A stretch of DNA of 39,612 bases from Plakobranchus ocellatus (GCA_019648995.1 BLXT01000825.1:4218692-4258303), one strand, 5' to 3'. Counted from the first letter of the stretch, positions 1 through 12,105 are shown. Numbers and translations: made by a program. The notes: generated by a model from the letters alone, not told the origin.

Positions 1-2149
1 CCCCCCCCTAATCTCCTCATGTTAACTTCATGTGAAGCAAGCTAGGTAAATCAGTCACACACACACACACAAGTCACATTTTGGACAAATTGAGTTCTAA
101 GCTATAAGCTTGCAGTTTATGATTTTAAAGAGCAAAAAGAAGCCTTTTTGAAAGTTGAATGATCTTGCTCAGCTTAGGTGGGGAAAAGAAAAAGACAAAG
201 AGAAAAATACTGTTAGGCTTAGGTTTAAAATGTCACTTGGCAAACTTGTCATTGGTAAGTTTGATCCTGGCAATTTCTAAAAACCTTTGCTCTCAAGGCC
301 AGCAGCAGTACAGCAGTAAGTGAGGGTTTTTTTTTGGGGGGGGGGCTTTTTTTTTGGGCTTTTCTCTGAGTTTGTGACAATTTTTTCATGGCACAATTAA
401 CAATTCTGCTGCCACACATGAAGATCCTCTTTTGTTACTGCTGAAGAAAAAAATTAGACTGCCTCTATCTTTTGAATATTTTTTAACTAGAGAGGAAACC
501 TCATAATTTGAAGTGCCAGGGAATAGATCAAAACTTCGAATTAATAAAAGGGGCAAAAGTAGGGGTCAAAGAACACCACTAACTATTAAACCTACATTCG
601 GCACCCCACTTTCCTCACCTCACCCTAGTTTGACCCCTCCCCTCTCTTATGTTGTCATTAATGGTACTCCTGGAGTATGCTTGCTTTGTTAAAACAGTAA
701 TTGGCACTGTTTTTGGAGTGTTGAGAGGAAAGCAATTTTTTTCTTTTTGTGTTTTGTGGCGATGTGGACTTCCAATTATGGAAATTGACTTTCTTTGACT
801 TCGAATAATGAGTTCAAACTCAACAAAGCCAAAGAAGAGAAAAAAAACTCAGATCATGAATACTTCGATTTATGAGAAATTTGAATAATCGGACTTACAT
901 TTTTGAGGTTTCCACCGTATGATTGGAAATGACACATGGCAAAAGTACCTTTTGTATTACCACCATAAGAACTAAACACCAGTTACATCTGTGACTCATG
1001 ACTAACTCATTTAAACTTGTTGTTAGACATAAAGATCTAATAGTATGAAATGGTCTTACTTTGTTTTTTTATTCAACACAGAATATTATATAAAGCTTTA
1101 ACCGCACCCTGTAAAATTGTTATATATATATATATATATAATACAGCACACATACAAAAAATGAGAAAGTTTTGAGTACTAAAATGTCGTCAACCAATTT
1201 CTTGGCCCTTAAATTAAAAAATGTAACTATGTTAATGCAAATCCATATTTTTAGCCCTCCTTATGCTTTGCATCATGCATATCACATTGTAAGAATAGCA
1301 AGTTATACACATTGTTTTCAATTTGATCTGCACAAAGTATAAATTTAAGAGGAAATATTTGAAGTGAACATCCTATACAAAGAGTTTATACATTTTTGGG
1401 CCGAGGTAAGTTCACACAAAAATTTTTTTTAAGTTATGAAAATTACAATTATATATAATTACAATTGCACACTATCTAGACAGAGCCTCATATTCATAAA
1501 AGGTTAGATGGAGTTCCTTTTCACATATCGACATATTGAAATCTCTGTTGTTTCAAAGTATATTTCAATGCGATTCCTTCTCCTGGATCCCTTGTGTTGT
1601 AAAAAGGTTCAATGACTTAAATCCAAACTCATCATAAATTTACAATTTAAATAAACATACTTTCAATTACATTGCTTAAAGAATTTCAAAAGAAAAAAAA
1701 AAAACAATTAAGTAAAACAACAATAAAAATATATAACATATCCATCACACTATGATGTTTAAAGTCAACAAAATATCCACCCAGAAAGTAATTCCATTAG
1801 AACTGTGTTCATTTGTTTATAATATCAACCTGTCAGCATCAGGACATTTTCGCATTTGGAAAATTGGTGTTAATGAAGTTTAAATTAATCAATACATGTT
1901 GGCATACCTATTTATTGATTCAATATAAATTTTTACCAATGAAAGATTTTTGTTACAAAGCATAAAACTAAACCATGCATGTTTAATTTAATGATTCAAT
2001 AATTTGAAAGTAAATTTGTCAGAATAGATATAAGCGTGCTCATTAGAAGTACAGCTATTTGAAAAAATTATTGGAAAAGGACTCGACCAAATATGTTTTT
2101 AACTCGAAAGAAAATGAACCCAGAACACAGCAGATTGTTCTCACTCTTA
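1..2149. other. 3' flank of CHMP3: 3' UTR plus intergenic DNA
   Basis: No coding region is recognised here. The part nearest 2149 must be the CHMP3 3' UTR on the minus strand. The remainder is AT-rich with simple repeats: a CA run at about 56-71, a G/T homopolymer stretch near 328-355 and a TA run at about 1120-1143. No second gene or RNA gene could be supported. Confidence 0.7.
1911..1916 (-). promoter_or_regulatory. CHMP3: Candidate polyadenylation signal of CHMP3
   Basis: The plus strand reads TTTATT, which is AATAAA on the minus strand, about 235 nt downstream of the CHMP3 stop codon. It is the first canonical hexamer I found after the stop. Cleavage would then fall roughly 10-30 nt further on (about 1880-1900). 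This is assigned by position and motif only; further hexamers exist downstream. Confidence 0.45.
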
Positions 2150-2331
2150 TCAGCTCCTCAATGCTTCTAATCTAGCTTTCATTTCATCAATGTCTTCATC
2201 ATCATCCTCCTCAAGAGCTACGGCAGTTGCACCTGCTCGGGATGGGCCTGCTTTGGCTCTAGCACCAGCTACTTCAGTTTCCAGAGCAGGCAAAGAATCT
2301 TCCACAGCGGCTGGTGCCTTGCCCAACTCAC
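2150..2331 (-). CDS. CHMP3: CHMP3 exon 6: acidic tail and MIT-interacting motif, with stop
   Basis: Last coding exon. The acceptor TTTCAG lies just above 2331, and the first two bases complete Gly174. It encodes ELGKAPAAVEDSLPALE, an Ala/Gly-rich linker, then an acidic run EEDDDEDIDE followed by MKARLEALRS. In the family the acidic tail folds back on the basic core to hold the monomer closed, and the final helix binds MIT domains. Confidence 0.95.
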
Positions 2332-5300
2332 CTGAAATAAGCATAAATCAAAGATAATCATCATGAAATTATTCTGTTTCACATGTTAAAAAACAGTCAG
2401 CACTATCCTATATGCAGGGGCAATGGTTGCTGATAAGTTATAAAAATGAAGTACAAAAAATATTTGATAAGTTAAGATCAGTCGATTTGAATTATTTATC
2501 TTGAAATCTCATTCAGTCTTAGTGTGTTAGTTACTGTTATACTTGTTCAATCCAATTCTTTTATAAATGAAAATGCATTACCCATATTTTATATAAACCA
2601 ATTATTTATATGATTGCTAAAAATAACAGACTTAAGCCAGTAGAAGATTAAAGATCTCTAGGGCCAAAAAATTGAATTAAAATAGCTTGAAGGGATACAC
2701 TTCAGTTTGAAAGCTAAAAAAAAAATATATATTTCCAAAGACTAAGGACTTAGAACTATGCTGATTCCTATTACTTTCAAAGGTTTAAAATTAAATTGAA
2801 GCAAAGCATAATAGTATTTTATTTTATGCTTAAACAATTTTCTTTTACAACACAATTTTTTTGTGCCCAATGAAAATCTGCTCATATTTCATAAAAGCTA
2901 TGATAAATAAATGAAATCCTGTGATTTTTTTTCATATAGGTGGTAGGGCTTTTATTATCAGCAAAAAAAAAAAAAAATGCAGATGAGAAAATGTAAGGTC
3001 AAGTCTGCTTATTTAAAAGTAAATGGAATAAAAAAGGATTTTGAAATATCCAAGTAAAAAGTTGCACTATTGCAGCATTTTTTTTAACAAGAGTAACACT
3101 TATGATGATGATGATCATTTTTATAAATTTAATTAACTTCACTTTGTTCCAAGAGTCCATATTCCATCAGCATAACAGGGCCAACACAAAATAAAAATTG
3201 AGAATCAGCAATTGATGTCTATCTTTTCCTCCTAATAGACAACAATCCTTACATAACCAGCTGCTAACCTGTTCCAACACATTTTCCTCATTTGAACACA
3301 TTTCCCAATCCCTGCAGTCCTATAAGCCTCTCTTCCCTACTCAAAAGGCAGAGTAAATAAATCTAGACTAGAGCTGTCAGTCAGCCCCACAAACACACCA
3401 CTGATGTCCCTTTCCTCTTGTGGCTAAATAAGGAATATATGTCACCAATAATCAACCAAGGCTAATTATCAGTTTTTATTTTGACCACCCACCCGCTGAG
3501 CCCTCTAAGCCATCTACTGATGTTAATTGATTTAAATGTAAAAAAAAAAAAAAAGAATGATTGATACTTCTCAGTGTCAATAGCTTAAAGCATTAACTAA
3601 AGAGAAGACTTTCTCACCTGCAGTTATTTCATAAAGGACTTTGTCAACTTCCTCATCAGCCTCTTCTTCCAGATCATCATCTTCCAAAGTTTCCATAGTG
3701 TCCTCTAACATTTCTTCAATGATCCCAGCCTTTATCATGAAAAATATATATTGATTAATCACAGACTGCTAAATGATATACTTTCAGACAAGAGGAGATG
3801 ATATGTCTATACCAGATCTGTATTTTCATTTCATAATACCTTCACTCTTTTCATCGATGATTTATATGCATCAAAACCCCGACCTTTTTTTGGCCAAATA
3901 ACGAAACCCATCAAATTTGGGTGTTCTTAAGAGAATACACTCAAGCCCATCACAATCAAATGATAAATTGATATGTTTATGAATATATAACAAAAGAAAA
4001 GTGTCTGTGCCTATCTCACCTTTAGAAAATGTTAATCATGAGAAAAGTCTGTACTAACAGTAAAAGAGTTGATTTTAGTCATTACAGTCATATCAGTGAT
4101 ATTGAATGAAAACATACTACCAACATAAAAAGAAGCATAAGAAAGGCAAAGACTATTGTAGTGTAGCATCTGGTTATATGTTTTTGTAATAGATGCTGAT
4201 GAGTGGGCTGTTGCAAAGCACTTAAAAATAAACCCAGATATAAAATCTTATTCTTCATGGTTTCTAGTACCTTCATCATCTCTTTAGACATGTCTCTCAT
4301 TGTTGCCTGTATCTCTGGCACCTTAATCAGCTGTTGCATGCTCTGCATGACCTCAGTACTTTTTGCCAAGGCCCCTGCAACTCTCAAAGTTGCTATAGTG
4401 AAGTAAAACAAAGAAATTTGAGCAAATATAATGAAACTCAATCTCAAAGAAGAAATTTTAAACAACAAAAAATACAAAGCAATAAACAATTTAATCAACA
4501 ATAAAAAAAAGTGTTATTATGGTGAAAAAATAATAAAGCAAGGATTCCTTTTTATTATATCTCTCGAGCATTCTTTTAAAACTTTAAGAAGGATTTAATT
4601 GTTAATACTATTTAATAATAAACATTTTTAAATACTTTTTTCATTTCCAAAATTACATTCATAAATCTCAGCTAAAATTAAAAATTAAAATAATTAATCT
4701 AATCTAACTTACAAAGCTGGTGTTTCATGCTCATCTGGACTGAATTCAGATGTGCCTTAGATGCATACAATTTATTGATTTGTTTGTCAGCCTTAACAAT
4801 CTCTTTTGCCAGAATGCGACAAGAATCCATTTCACCTCTTTTGGCTGAATCTTTTATCATTCTTTTAGTCTTCTCTTCCTCTCTCTGGATTCCTGCAAAT
4901 TGAATAGAGAAAGTTGCAATGTTACAAACAAACACATGGAGAGAAAAACACAGTGCTCTGCATTTTTTTTTTTTTTTTTTATTCTATTTAAAAAATGTCC
5001 ATTATTATTATCCATTCATTAGAGGTGAAAAAACAAAAGAAAAGAAAAAAAAAATCAAACAAAATAGAGACAACAGCAGCTTATGCCTTTACTTCACCTA
5101 TTTATTTATTTTCTTTGAATGTTTTCATTGAGGGGCAGTCTTTCCACAGAAAACGGTATCACACATTTTAAACCTCATAATGCTACAGAGACTGCTGTAA
5201 CTTTTTATGTCTTCTTCAGATCAGTTTTACAAGTACTACCTAAAAGTGAATGGTTATGAGCAGTGATACTGACTTTTGTCACTCTTCCTCCTCCCAATTT

Positions 5301-6503
5301 CAGCTTTTCAATTAAAAATTTACTTAATTTATTTTATTTAACCCTCCACAAAGGTAGTGAATATTTCACATCCTTTGTAAAAAACAAAGAAAAAATTTCT
5401 TGATTTTATATGATAAACTTTGCTCATCTTGGACACGTAATACAGCAAGTTTTATTTAAAAAAAAACCATTTAATTATGGTGCCTCATTATATTCCCATT
5501 TTATTGTTGGACAATGTATTATGAATAACTTTCTTACTTGCTTCATGGTTGATCAATCTTTAAAATGGAACAAAAACAAACAAAAAAACAGTAATGAGCC
5601 ACCACAACCATAAAGATTTACATTTCCAAGAAAAATGCTCCACTGTGCATCAAATTGCACACAAGTCAATGCATCGTTTATGCTATATATGTTTTTTTCT
5701 TTATGTAAACCTTTTTTTTTCTATTTGAAAAAATTAAGTGCATTGTTAATCACAGATTTGCACGAGCTTAGAAATCTGAGGTGTGTGATTTGTTTTTCTT
5801 CTCAGTTGAGGAAAAAAAATATGCATTCGAATACTCTGCGAGAAAATCATGTTAGGGATAAACATAAGTTTTCATACATGTCAGCTTTGAAAAGCACCTT
5901 CCATAAATTTCCAACCTATTGTTTAAACAAACCTCTTATCTGACGTTCAATATTATTTCCTTCTTTGCGAAGCTTATGCGTCCATTCTGTCACCTGTAAA
6001 GTAGCAAAAAGTACCAAAATTTTAAAAATTTCACTTCAACAAAAAACAAGGCAGTTTAGTTTTATTGTACATTAAGTATTTTCACATCATTTAAATGTGA
6101 TTATAAATTTTTGTGTGGTAGATACTTATATATCATCATTGACAACTAATTCTTACAATCATAGCCTGCACTTTATCTTAATTTTTCTCCTGACAATAGA
6201 ATCATTTCCATGTCTTCAAAAGGAGTTACTGTTGATGTTACTTTAGCATCAGTTTCATCCCTGCTAAATGACATTTTTCATTACATGATTGACACAAAGC
6301 ATTATTTGGTGGGTATTTATTGGTTTGAAGTAAAAGATAATATGGGTGGTGATTTGAGGTTTAAAAAATACATTAGAATTAATGCATTATCATTTACAAA
6401 ATAATATTTTGAAATTATATAATGAGAAGGCCTCTTTAATATACTGCATCAAAGTTACCATTTCCTTGGGGTTTGCCTGCTGCCCCTTTCCAAACAGACC
6501 CAT
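2150..6503 (-). CDS. CHMP3: CHMP3 / VPS24, charged multivesicular body protein 3 (ESCRT-III subunit), complete, 6 coding exons
   Basis: Coding exons on the minus strand are 6459-6503, 5933-5993, 4713-4892, 4271-4392, 3618-3729 and 2150-2331. They total 702 nt: 233 residues plus stop, close to the roughly 222 residues of the vertebrate protein. All introns are GT-AG and the phases join without a break. The protein starts MGLFGKGQQANPKEM. Residues 37-95 hold the basic helix with REEEKTKRMIKDSAKRGE and LYASKAHLNSV. Residues 97-136 carry LRVAGALAKSTEV and PEIQATMRDMSKEMMK, and residues 137-173 carry AGIIEEMLEDT, a CHMP3 signature. The C-terminus is very acidic and ends DEDIDEMKARLEALRS, a MIT-interacting motif for VPS4-type partners. 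Known family role: it polymerises with CHMP2 on endosomal membranes for multivesicular-body sorting, abscission and membrane repair. The divergent neighbour is TRRAP. Other CHMPs lack this combination of motifs. Confidence 0.96.
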
Positions 6504-6520
6504 TTTTTATGACTTCAGAG
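6459..6520 (-). CDS. CHMP3: CHMP3 first coding exon with 17 nt of 5' UTR
   Basis: The ATG is at 6501-6503 and the exon encodes MGLFGKGQQANPKEM before a GTAAC donor, phase 0. MGLFGK is the conserved CHMP3 N-terminus, a potential amphipathic/membrane-inserting anchor, so the start is well supported. Seventeen nt upstream, minus-strand CAG (plus 6521-6523) follows a long T tract. This is a strong acceptor and implies at least one upstream non-coding exon. Confidence 0.85.
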
Positions 6521-6523
6521 CTG

Positions 6524-8409
6524 AAAAAAAAAACCCAACAAAATAAAAACAAACAAACAACATTTTAAACTCTAAATTATGCCTTTAGAAATACTCAAAC
6601 TTTTTGAAACATCTGCTGATCATGAAGTCACTTCTTCCTTTTTTCCAATTAATAAACTGAAAGGTGGGATATGTATTATCATTTTCTTCTGCATTTGAAA
6701 AATTGGTTCATGCATCATATTTCTTAGCTCAGCCCTCATGACATATCCCAGTTACTATAGGGTCTTTTTGGTCCCTCTAAGATTCCAATTGTGTTCTATG
6801 TCTTGGTTTAGCAGTGCAGACTGTCTTGGATTGAGTGGTCTGTACAATATATTCAGGAGCATGTGGTCTGGTGCCATATGGTCACTACCGATAGTTTTTT
6901 TATCTATATAGTGTGTCATGGGTCTGCAGCGGCCTCTTTGTAGTCTTACAAATACTGTCTATGTGTCTCAAATTTAGGGATTTTGCCCAGACTAAGACTT
7001 AAACTTAAGTCTTTTTTCCCCCTAGTGATCTATATTTGTTGTGAGGTCATATTATAATGTAACTAAATATCTTAAAAGTCGACCAGTAATAGTAAAAGAA
7101 ACTACAATTATATCTTAAGCTGTGCTAAAAAGCTTGAGTTAATGTCATTTTAATGTCAAAATATCTGACATATAAAACAAAAGCTACATAGATCAGAACA
7201 ATGTTCAATGTTTAGAGAAAATCAAATTACATTTAAAATGCCCCATAATATAAACTCCAAAAATATTTATACTTTTAAATTCTTTTTTTTTTCCAATCCA
7301 CCTTGAAATTCCAGGCTGCAAATACCAATTTCTTACAAGGCAAATTCTCATTTGAGCAATTGCCAAAAGGTGGAACCCGAATTGTGTCATGTTTTTTACT
7401 GCATTTTGAAAAAAAAAAAAATTGCCAATGACAAAATGGAAAAGCCCAATTAAGTATCAGAGAGGTGATATCCATGCAGAGTTAGATAGCAGGAGTAGAT
7501 CCATGCAAAAAAAATTGGTCCGTGTCTCTTTGCTTGGTGGTGAATGAGCCTAATTTGTTGATGGGTGATTACTTTTTTGGTAATTTTGTCATCACATTTA
7601 TATTCTACACTTATTTGGTTAATTTAGACAGCAAGGATGCATCCAAAACTGAATTTTAAACATAAAGCAGTACTTTGTATACCAATACAATCAGAAAATC
7701 AAAATTCATGTTTGGATAGTTAATTTTTTTCAAATAGGGCCTGTAGAAAATCTTTCACACATAACTATGATAACAGCCCACGTTTTGGCAAACCCTCATT
7801 TATGAACAATACAATTGCCAAAAGGGGTACCCCAAAATAACTTCAGTTTCTTCATATTGTTCTGCACTAATGACTATCAATTAGCCTGGAAAACAGCAAA
7901 AGAGTATCACTAACACCAAAGTATAGATAGCAAAACCCCTCTCTTAGTTGGAGAAAGTGGGTGTGCATGATTTTTCTCTGTAATAGATGATTTAATGTGC
8001 TGGTGGATGATTGCAGTAATAGTGATTTTGCCATCATATTTCGTTGGTTGGTTCATTCATACAAAGAGTCAAATTTTTATGTTTGTGACAAGGAAGATAA
8101 CAAGAGTTGTTTTGACCAAACCAGATCTGCCAACTCGTCAATAATAGTGTTTCAGGGACAGATAATAATTTTCAAGGACACACCCACAATGCTCACAATA
8201 TTTGAACAAAAACACAAGTGAATATAGGTTTAGTTTAATACAGCAGAAAAAATACAGAAAGCATTTAAACTAACAATTTTTCAAAATCATATTTACATTA
8301 ACGTTGCATCATTGTGTTAAAAATTATCTCTAGAATTTTTCAAATGAGTAAACAAAAATAGTGCACAACTAAAAGAGTTAGAAAACCAAACATGAAACAC
8401 ATAACACAA
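6524..8409. other. Upstream intron/intergenic DNA of CHMP3
   Basis: No gene recognised. If CHMP3 has a distal 5' exon, this is its first intron. It holds a 20-bp near-perfect palindrome at 6994-7013 (arms AAGACTTAA/TTAAGTCTT, 2-nt spacer). It also holds two diverged direct copies of a roughly 300-bp segment (about 7330-7640 and 7780-8085). The short open frames here have no recognisable protein features and are treated as chance. Confidence 0.55.
7330..8085. repeat. Diverged direct duplication of a roughly 300-bp segment
   Basis: Copy 1 (about 7330-7640) and copy 2 (about 7780-8085) share an ordered series of words. These include GGCAAA..CTCATTT, CAATTGCCAAAAGG, TAGATAGCA, and GATG.GTGATTAC followed by ATTTTGTCATCACATTT against ATTTTGCCATCATATTT. 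Spacing is preserved at about 450 bp. Identity is low, so this is either an old tandem duplication or two copies of an unknown repeat. Confidence 0.4.
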
Positions 8410-8416
8410 CAGCAGC

Positions 8417-8587
8417 AGGAGGAGGAAGAGGGGGTGAGGGAAAAGTTGGTGGAAGAAGACGAGGAGGAGAGAGAGAATGAAGAGGAATAGGGTGGGAGAG
8501 AGAGAGGATAAAAGTCAAAGAAAGAGAATGGGTGGAGGAAAGAGATATAATAAGATAGATAGAGAGAAAGAGAAAGAGAAAGAGAGA
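8417..8587 (+). repeat. Long purine-rich (GA) tract
   Basis: About 170 bases are almost wholly A and G, with scattered pyrimidine interruptions. The tract starts with AGGAGGAAGAGG units and ends in AGAGAAAGAGAAAGAGAAAG. Such polypurine strands can form triplex (H-DNA) structures and often lie near promoters in animals; a function here is inference. A second, shorter purine-rich stretch lies at about 8869-8935. Confidence 0.7.
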
Positions 8588-8959
8588 TTTTTACAATACG
8601 TGGTCCTACAAATATGTAGACCTATTATCAGAATTTTTTTACAGTGCACTTTTTAGCCCTGTTGCTTCAAAATGTTATTCTGAGAATTATGTCAAATTAT
8701 TTTGCAAGAAATATTCAGTAGCACCTAATCTACATACCTATATTTGTATAATATGTATGCACGGAGAGCTCCACAATTTTTCTTTTTTTCTGGATTTAAC
8801 AATGTTGAGCCGACATACAAATCGCACATACATATATATTCTCTGACATCTTTGATCCACTGCTGACCGTGAGAGTGACAAAGGTGAAAGTAGGACAGAC
8901 ATAGAGAGAGAAAGGGGGAGGAGAGAAAGAGATAGGGTCTTTTGAAAATCTCTCTCCGT

Positions 8960-9150
8960 GAATACCTGTAAATCTAGATCTCAGTCTAATCTAGCTTATT
9001 ACTTGTTAAAATTGTTACAAGGCCTGCGATAAAAATCACCCCAGCTCCTTTTCGTGTTTGCACAGCTGGATTTGAAAATGATCTTGAATAGATCCAGATC
9101 TAATTTGGGATAGATCTCACAGACTAGATAAGATCTAGATTAGATCTAAT
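8960..9150. repeat. AGATCT-rich low-complexity region
   Basis: The words AGATCT, TAGATC and GATCTAG recur densely but irregularly, between stretches of unique sequence. It appears to be a decayed version of the perfect AGATCT array at about 13923. It lies in what would be the upstream region of both divergent genes. Confidence 0.6.
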
Positions 9151-10881
9151 TTATCATACAAATAGGGATAATAAACATATATAAACTTGAGGCTATCGTA
9201 ATTAGCGCATATTTTAAAACTTACATCTCTGCAGAGCTTGATTTTCAAAAAATCCAGACTCTGGGTCTAGTTTTCGGTCTATACACTGTATTTAGAGTTT
9301 TGTTGTTGTCTTTTCGCTGGCAAAACACAGAAGTAACCGCAAAGACAAGCCAAATTTCTATTTATTAATTTTTTTTAAAAAATGTATAAGTAACATAAAA
9401 GTTATGTGGCAGCTTGTAGACCGGTCTGTTGACAAAGAAAGGGCTAGTTAAACCTAAAGGCGAGCACCCATTTGGGTTAGGAGAATCTCTTTTGTTAGGA
9501 ATGAGGCCTTAGGACGACTTTGATTTGGCTTGTTGCACAGTTTTTTTTTGTTTTTCTTTTGTTTAATCTATTGTCGAACATAAATAGGGGCTCTTACTGC
9601 TTCTAGCCACAGACATATTAAGGCTATTAAATATAAGTCAAAACAGATATCTTTTTAAAAACATTTTTTTGGGCATTTGTTTGAAGTAACAAGCATTACA
9701 ATTCAAGTTTGGAAAAAAAGCTATGCAACAAGCTACATGTAATTTACAGTTACATTTTGAATTCACCTTATAATCTTGCTAGAGAATGTTTATTCTTAAT
9801 CATTTCAGATTAAAAGATAAAATGCTACAGTGAAATAATGATACTAGTGTGCTTTCATCTCTTAAAGGACATACTGTAAATGAATAATTTAAAATAATGC
9901 GAAATTGCATTGTGCCATAAATCTCAACTTTACCTTGGTGGGCAATACAGAATGTGCGAAACAAAAATGCTTGTATTTAAAAATATTTTTTTCAACTTCT
10001 TTAGTGATAAAATTTTTTAAAATTTACCAATGAATTCGTCGAGGTAATGCTAGAGGTCAAAAATTTTGAAAAACCAATTTTGCCTATGGTTGCTATGGCA
10101 AAGGCCGCCATATTGAATTTCAATTACAAAAATATGTGATTTTCAAAATTCCGTCTAGATTTGAGCTTCAAATCTATTAAACTTCGCCGACACATTTTCC
10201 AATTCAATGTTTAAAAAGCAATAGAGTTTTGGTTTTTTTTAATATCATGGCAAGTTTTTATATATATATATATATTTTTTTTTAATACTTTATAAAAGTG
10301 GAAGCAGCTTTGTTTTTTACACCAGTTTCGACGAATTAAGTCATGATATTGATAAAGCCTCTGTGGAACAGGTGCGCCAAAATTGAAGAAAATCGGCAAT
10401 AAACTTCAGAGGAGAAATTTTTGTGTCCCAAAAACACATGTAGTGATATAAACACAATTTAAGTTTTAGAAATACATCGAAAATGTCAATAAATCATCGA
10501 TATAATCTTAAAATATTACATTTACTGGTGTTTTTACCATCGAGTCTAAGGAAGACAGGTCCGATGGTTTCTAAAATAGAAGAAACTAGTTTAGTTTTAA
10601 ATCGAAAGTAATTGAAAGCATAAAAAGTAATTGATACCGTCTTGATTTCATTAAAAAATAGTTTTGATATTAATATTTACGATTTTTCGAAATTTTCTAA
10701 ACATCCTTAGAGTCAAATTTTCCCCCTCTAAAAAGCAAAAGAACTGCCAAAATCGTGAAATCGATAGTTCAAGTGGGTATAGCCTTGAAGTCAGGTGCCG
10801 CCCATCCTGTTAACAAATCTGCCACTTGTTATATATTTTTAACAAATGCATTTCTTCTTATGATAAAGCCACTTAACCCCC
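9151..10881. other. Intergenic DNA between the two divergent genes
   Basis: No coding region is recognised. There is a TA run at about 10259-10274 and AT-rich single-copy-looking sequence. Two putative regulatory words near 10087-10115 are described separately. A minus-strand GTAAGT donor match near 9219-9224, preceded by CTGCAGAGAT, could end a non-coding CHMP3 exon, but nothing else confirms it. Confidence 0.4.
10087..10115. promoter_or_regulatory. Possible RFX X-box-like site next to a YY1-like site
   Basis: The plus strand reads GGTTGCTATGGCAAAG and then GCCGCCATATTG. The first resembles the RFX consensus GTNRCC(N)RGYAAC. The second is the reverse complement of the YY1 core CAATATGGCGGC. 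Both lie in the gap between the divergent genes. The pair could equally be part of an unrecognised repeat. Confidence 0.3.
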
Positions 10882-10894
10882 NNNCCCCCCCCCC
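10871..10894. other. C homopolymer with a 3-base N run
   Basis: A run of C is interrupted by NNN at 10882-10884. This is an unresolved homopolymer length rather than a biological break. Confidence 0.9.
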
Positions 10895-11589
10895 CTTTCC
10901 CCAGTTCAGCTGCATGATGACGTGCTAAAGAAAAACGATCAGCTGACATCATTTCACTTTCACTTTCGTCTTATTAGGAATAAAACCTTTCTTTCGACAT
11001 TAATTTATGAGGACTAATCGGTCTTACGTATTTTTCCAGCAAGCCTGCCAATCAAGTCGGTTTGATACTTCAGGCGCTTCTCTGTCCTGGCCGTAAAATT
11101 AAACCTTGTTTTATAATTTTTTTTATTGTTTAGAAATGGAAGCTCAGCTTGAAAAAGACGAAACAAATCTATCTTGTACCGTTATGTACGGTGAATATAT
11201 GGAAACACTAAGACTCAAGTTTCGATACATAAACTTACGGACACAGAGAAGTGAAGGGATGATTTAAAAATCTGCAATCCTTTTTTTTGTCTCTCCACAC
11301 ATATTCATATGCGTTCATACAAAAGAACAATCGGCTAACATCGCTTGAACTTGATTTTCAGTATTGATAGAAACTAAATTTTTGTATCTTCATAGTATTC
11401 AAGACTGATTGCTCTTACCAGAGCTTGGTATCAGTTGAGAACTGTGGGAGTGGTAAATCCATATTTATGTGTCCTCCTTAAATATCGCAGCCTCCAGCAA
11501 AGAAAACAAAGAAAAAAACAAAAAAATTCCAAGCCAGAGCAAACCATTGATACTTTATTTTTTTTTATTTTGAAAAAGGGGGGGGGGGG
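10895..11589. other. Intergenic DNA, no feature recognised
   Basis: Unremarkable sequence, somewhat richer in CpG than its surroundings. It ends in a G homopolymer that runs into the N gap. The open frame that reads through the gap contains masked residues and shows no protein family features. A TRRAP upstream exon or promoter could lie here, but none can be demonstrated. Confidence 0.4.
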
Positions 11590-11626
11590 NNNNNNNNNNN
11601 NNNNNNNNNNNNNNNNNNNNNNNNNN
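11590..11626. other. Assembly gap (37 N)
   Basis: This run of N directly follows a G homopolymer and precedes a T-rich stretch. It is most likely a sequencing gap caused by the homopolymer. Confidence 0.98.
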
Positions 11627-12060
11627 TCTCATTTTTATTATTTTTTTTTTTTGTGTGTGGTAAATTTCTTCATGAGGGAATGCGGTAATCTATTCTACAA
11701 GTTTTTGCATTTTCACATACTATATCTAATTACGAGGGATGTCCGAAAAGAAACAGGAAAAGGGGCATAACTCAAAGAGTTTTGATCAGATAAATTTGAA
11801 ACTCACACAGATTGAAGTTCACTCTTCCACTAGTTCTCAACGTAATCCCCGTGGAGATCGATGCATTTTTGCCAGCGCGACAGCAGCGAATTGATACCCA
11901 CTCGAAAGAAATCAACGTCAAGATTATCAAACCAATTCCTTAATTCACTGATGAGGTCATCTTCTGTCTCGAAAGCCATGCCTCCTAAATGGCGCTTCAA
12001 GGGTCCAAACAAATGAAAGTCAGAGGGTGCCAGGTCTGGACTGTGGGCAGGATGAGGAAG

Positions 12061-12105
12061 AATTTCCCAACCGTAGCGCTGCAGCCATTGCTGTGTAAGG
12101 TTTGC
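12061..12105 (-). repeat. Left arm of 45-bp perfect inverted repeat inside the mariner relic
   Basis: This 45-bp arm is the exact reverse complement of 12367-12411. Both encode ANLTQQWLQRYGWEI of the transposase. The repeat marks the internal inversion/duplication of the mariner relic. Confidence 0.9.

Noticed and set aside
4203-4406. 67-codon plus-strand frame in the CHMP3 region
   Set aside because: Antisense shadow of CHMP3 exon 4.
5410-5943. Plus-strand frames of 67 and 102 codons between CHMP3 exons 2 and 3
   Set aside because: They are in intron 2 of CHMP3 on the opposite strand, AT-rich, with no domain or conserved motif.
6690-7010. Segment with less T/A-biased sequence and possible protein-like minus-strand text
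   Set aside because: A stretch such as GSDHMAPDHMLLN can be read on the minus strand, but it contains breaks and I cannot match it to any element family, so no feature is called.
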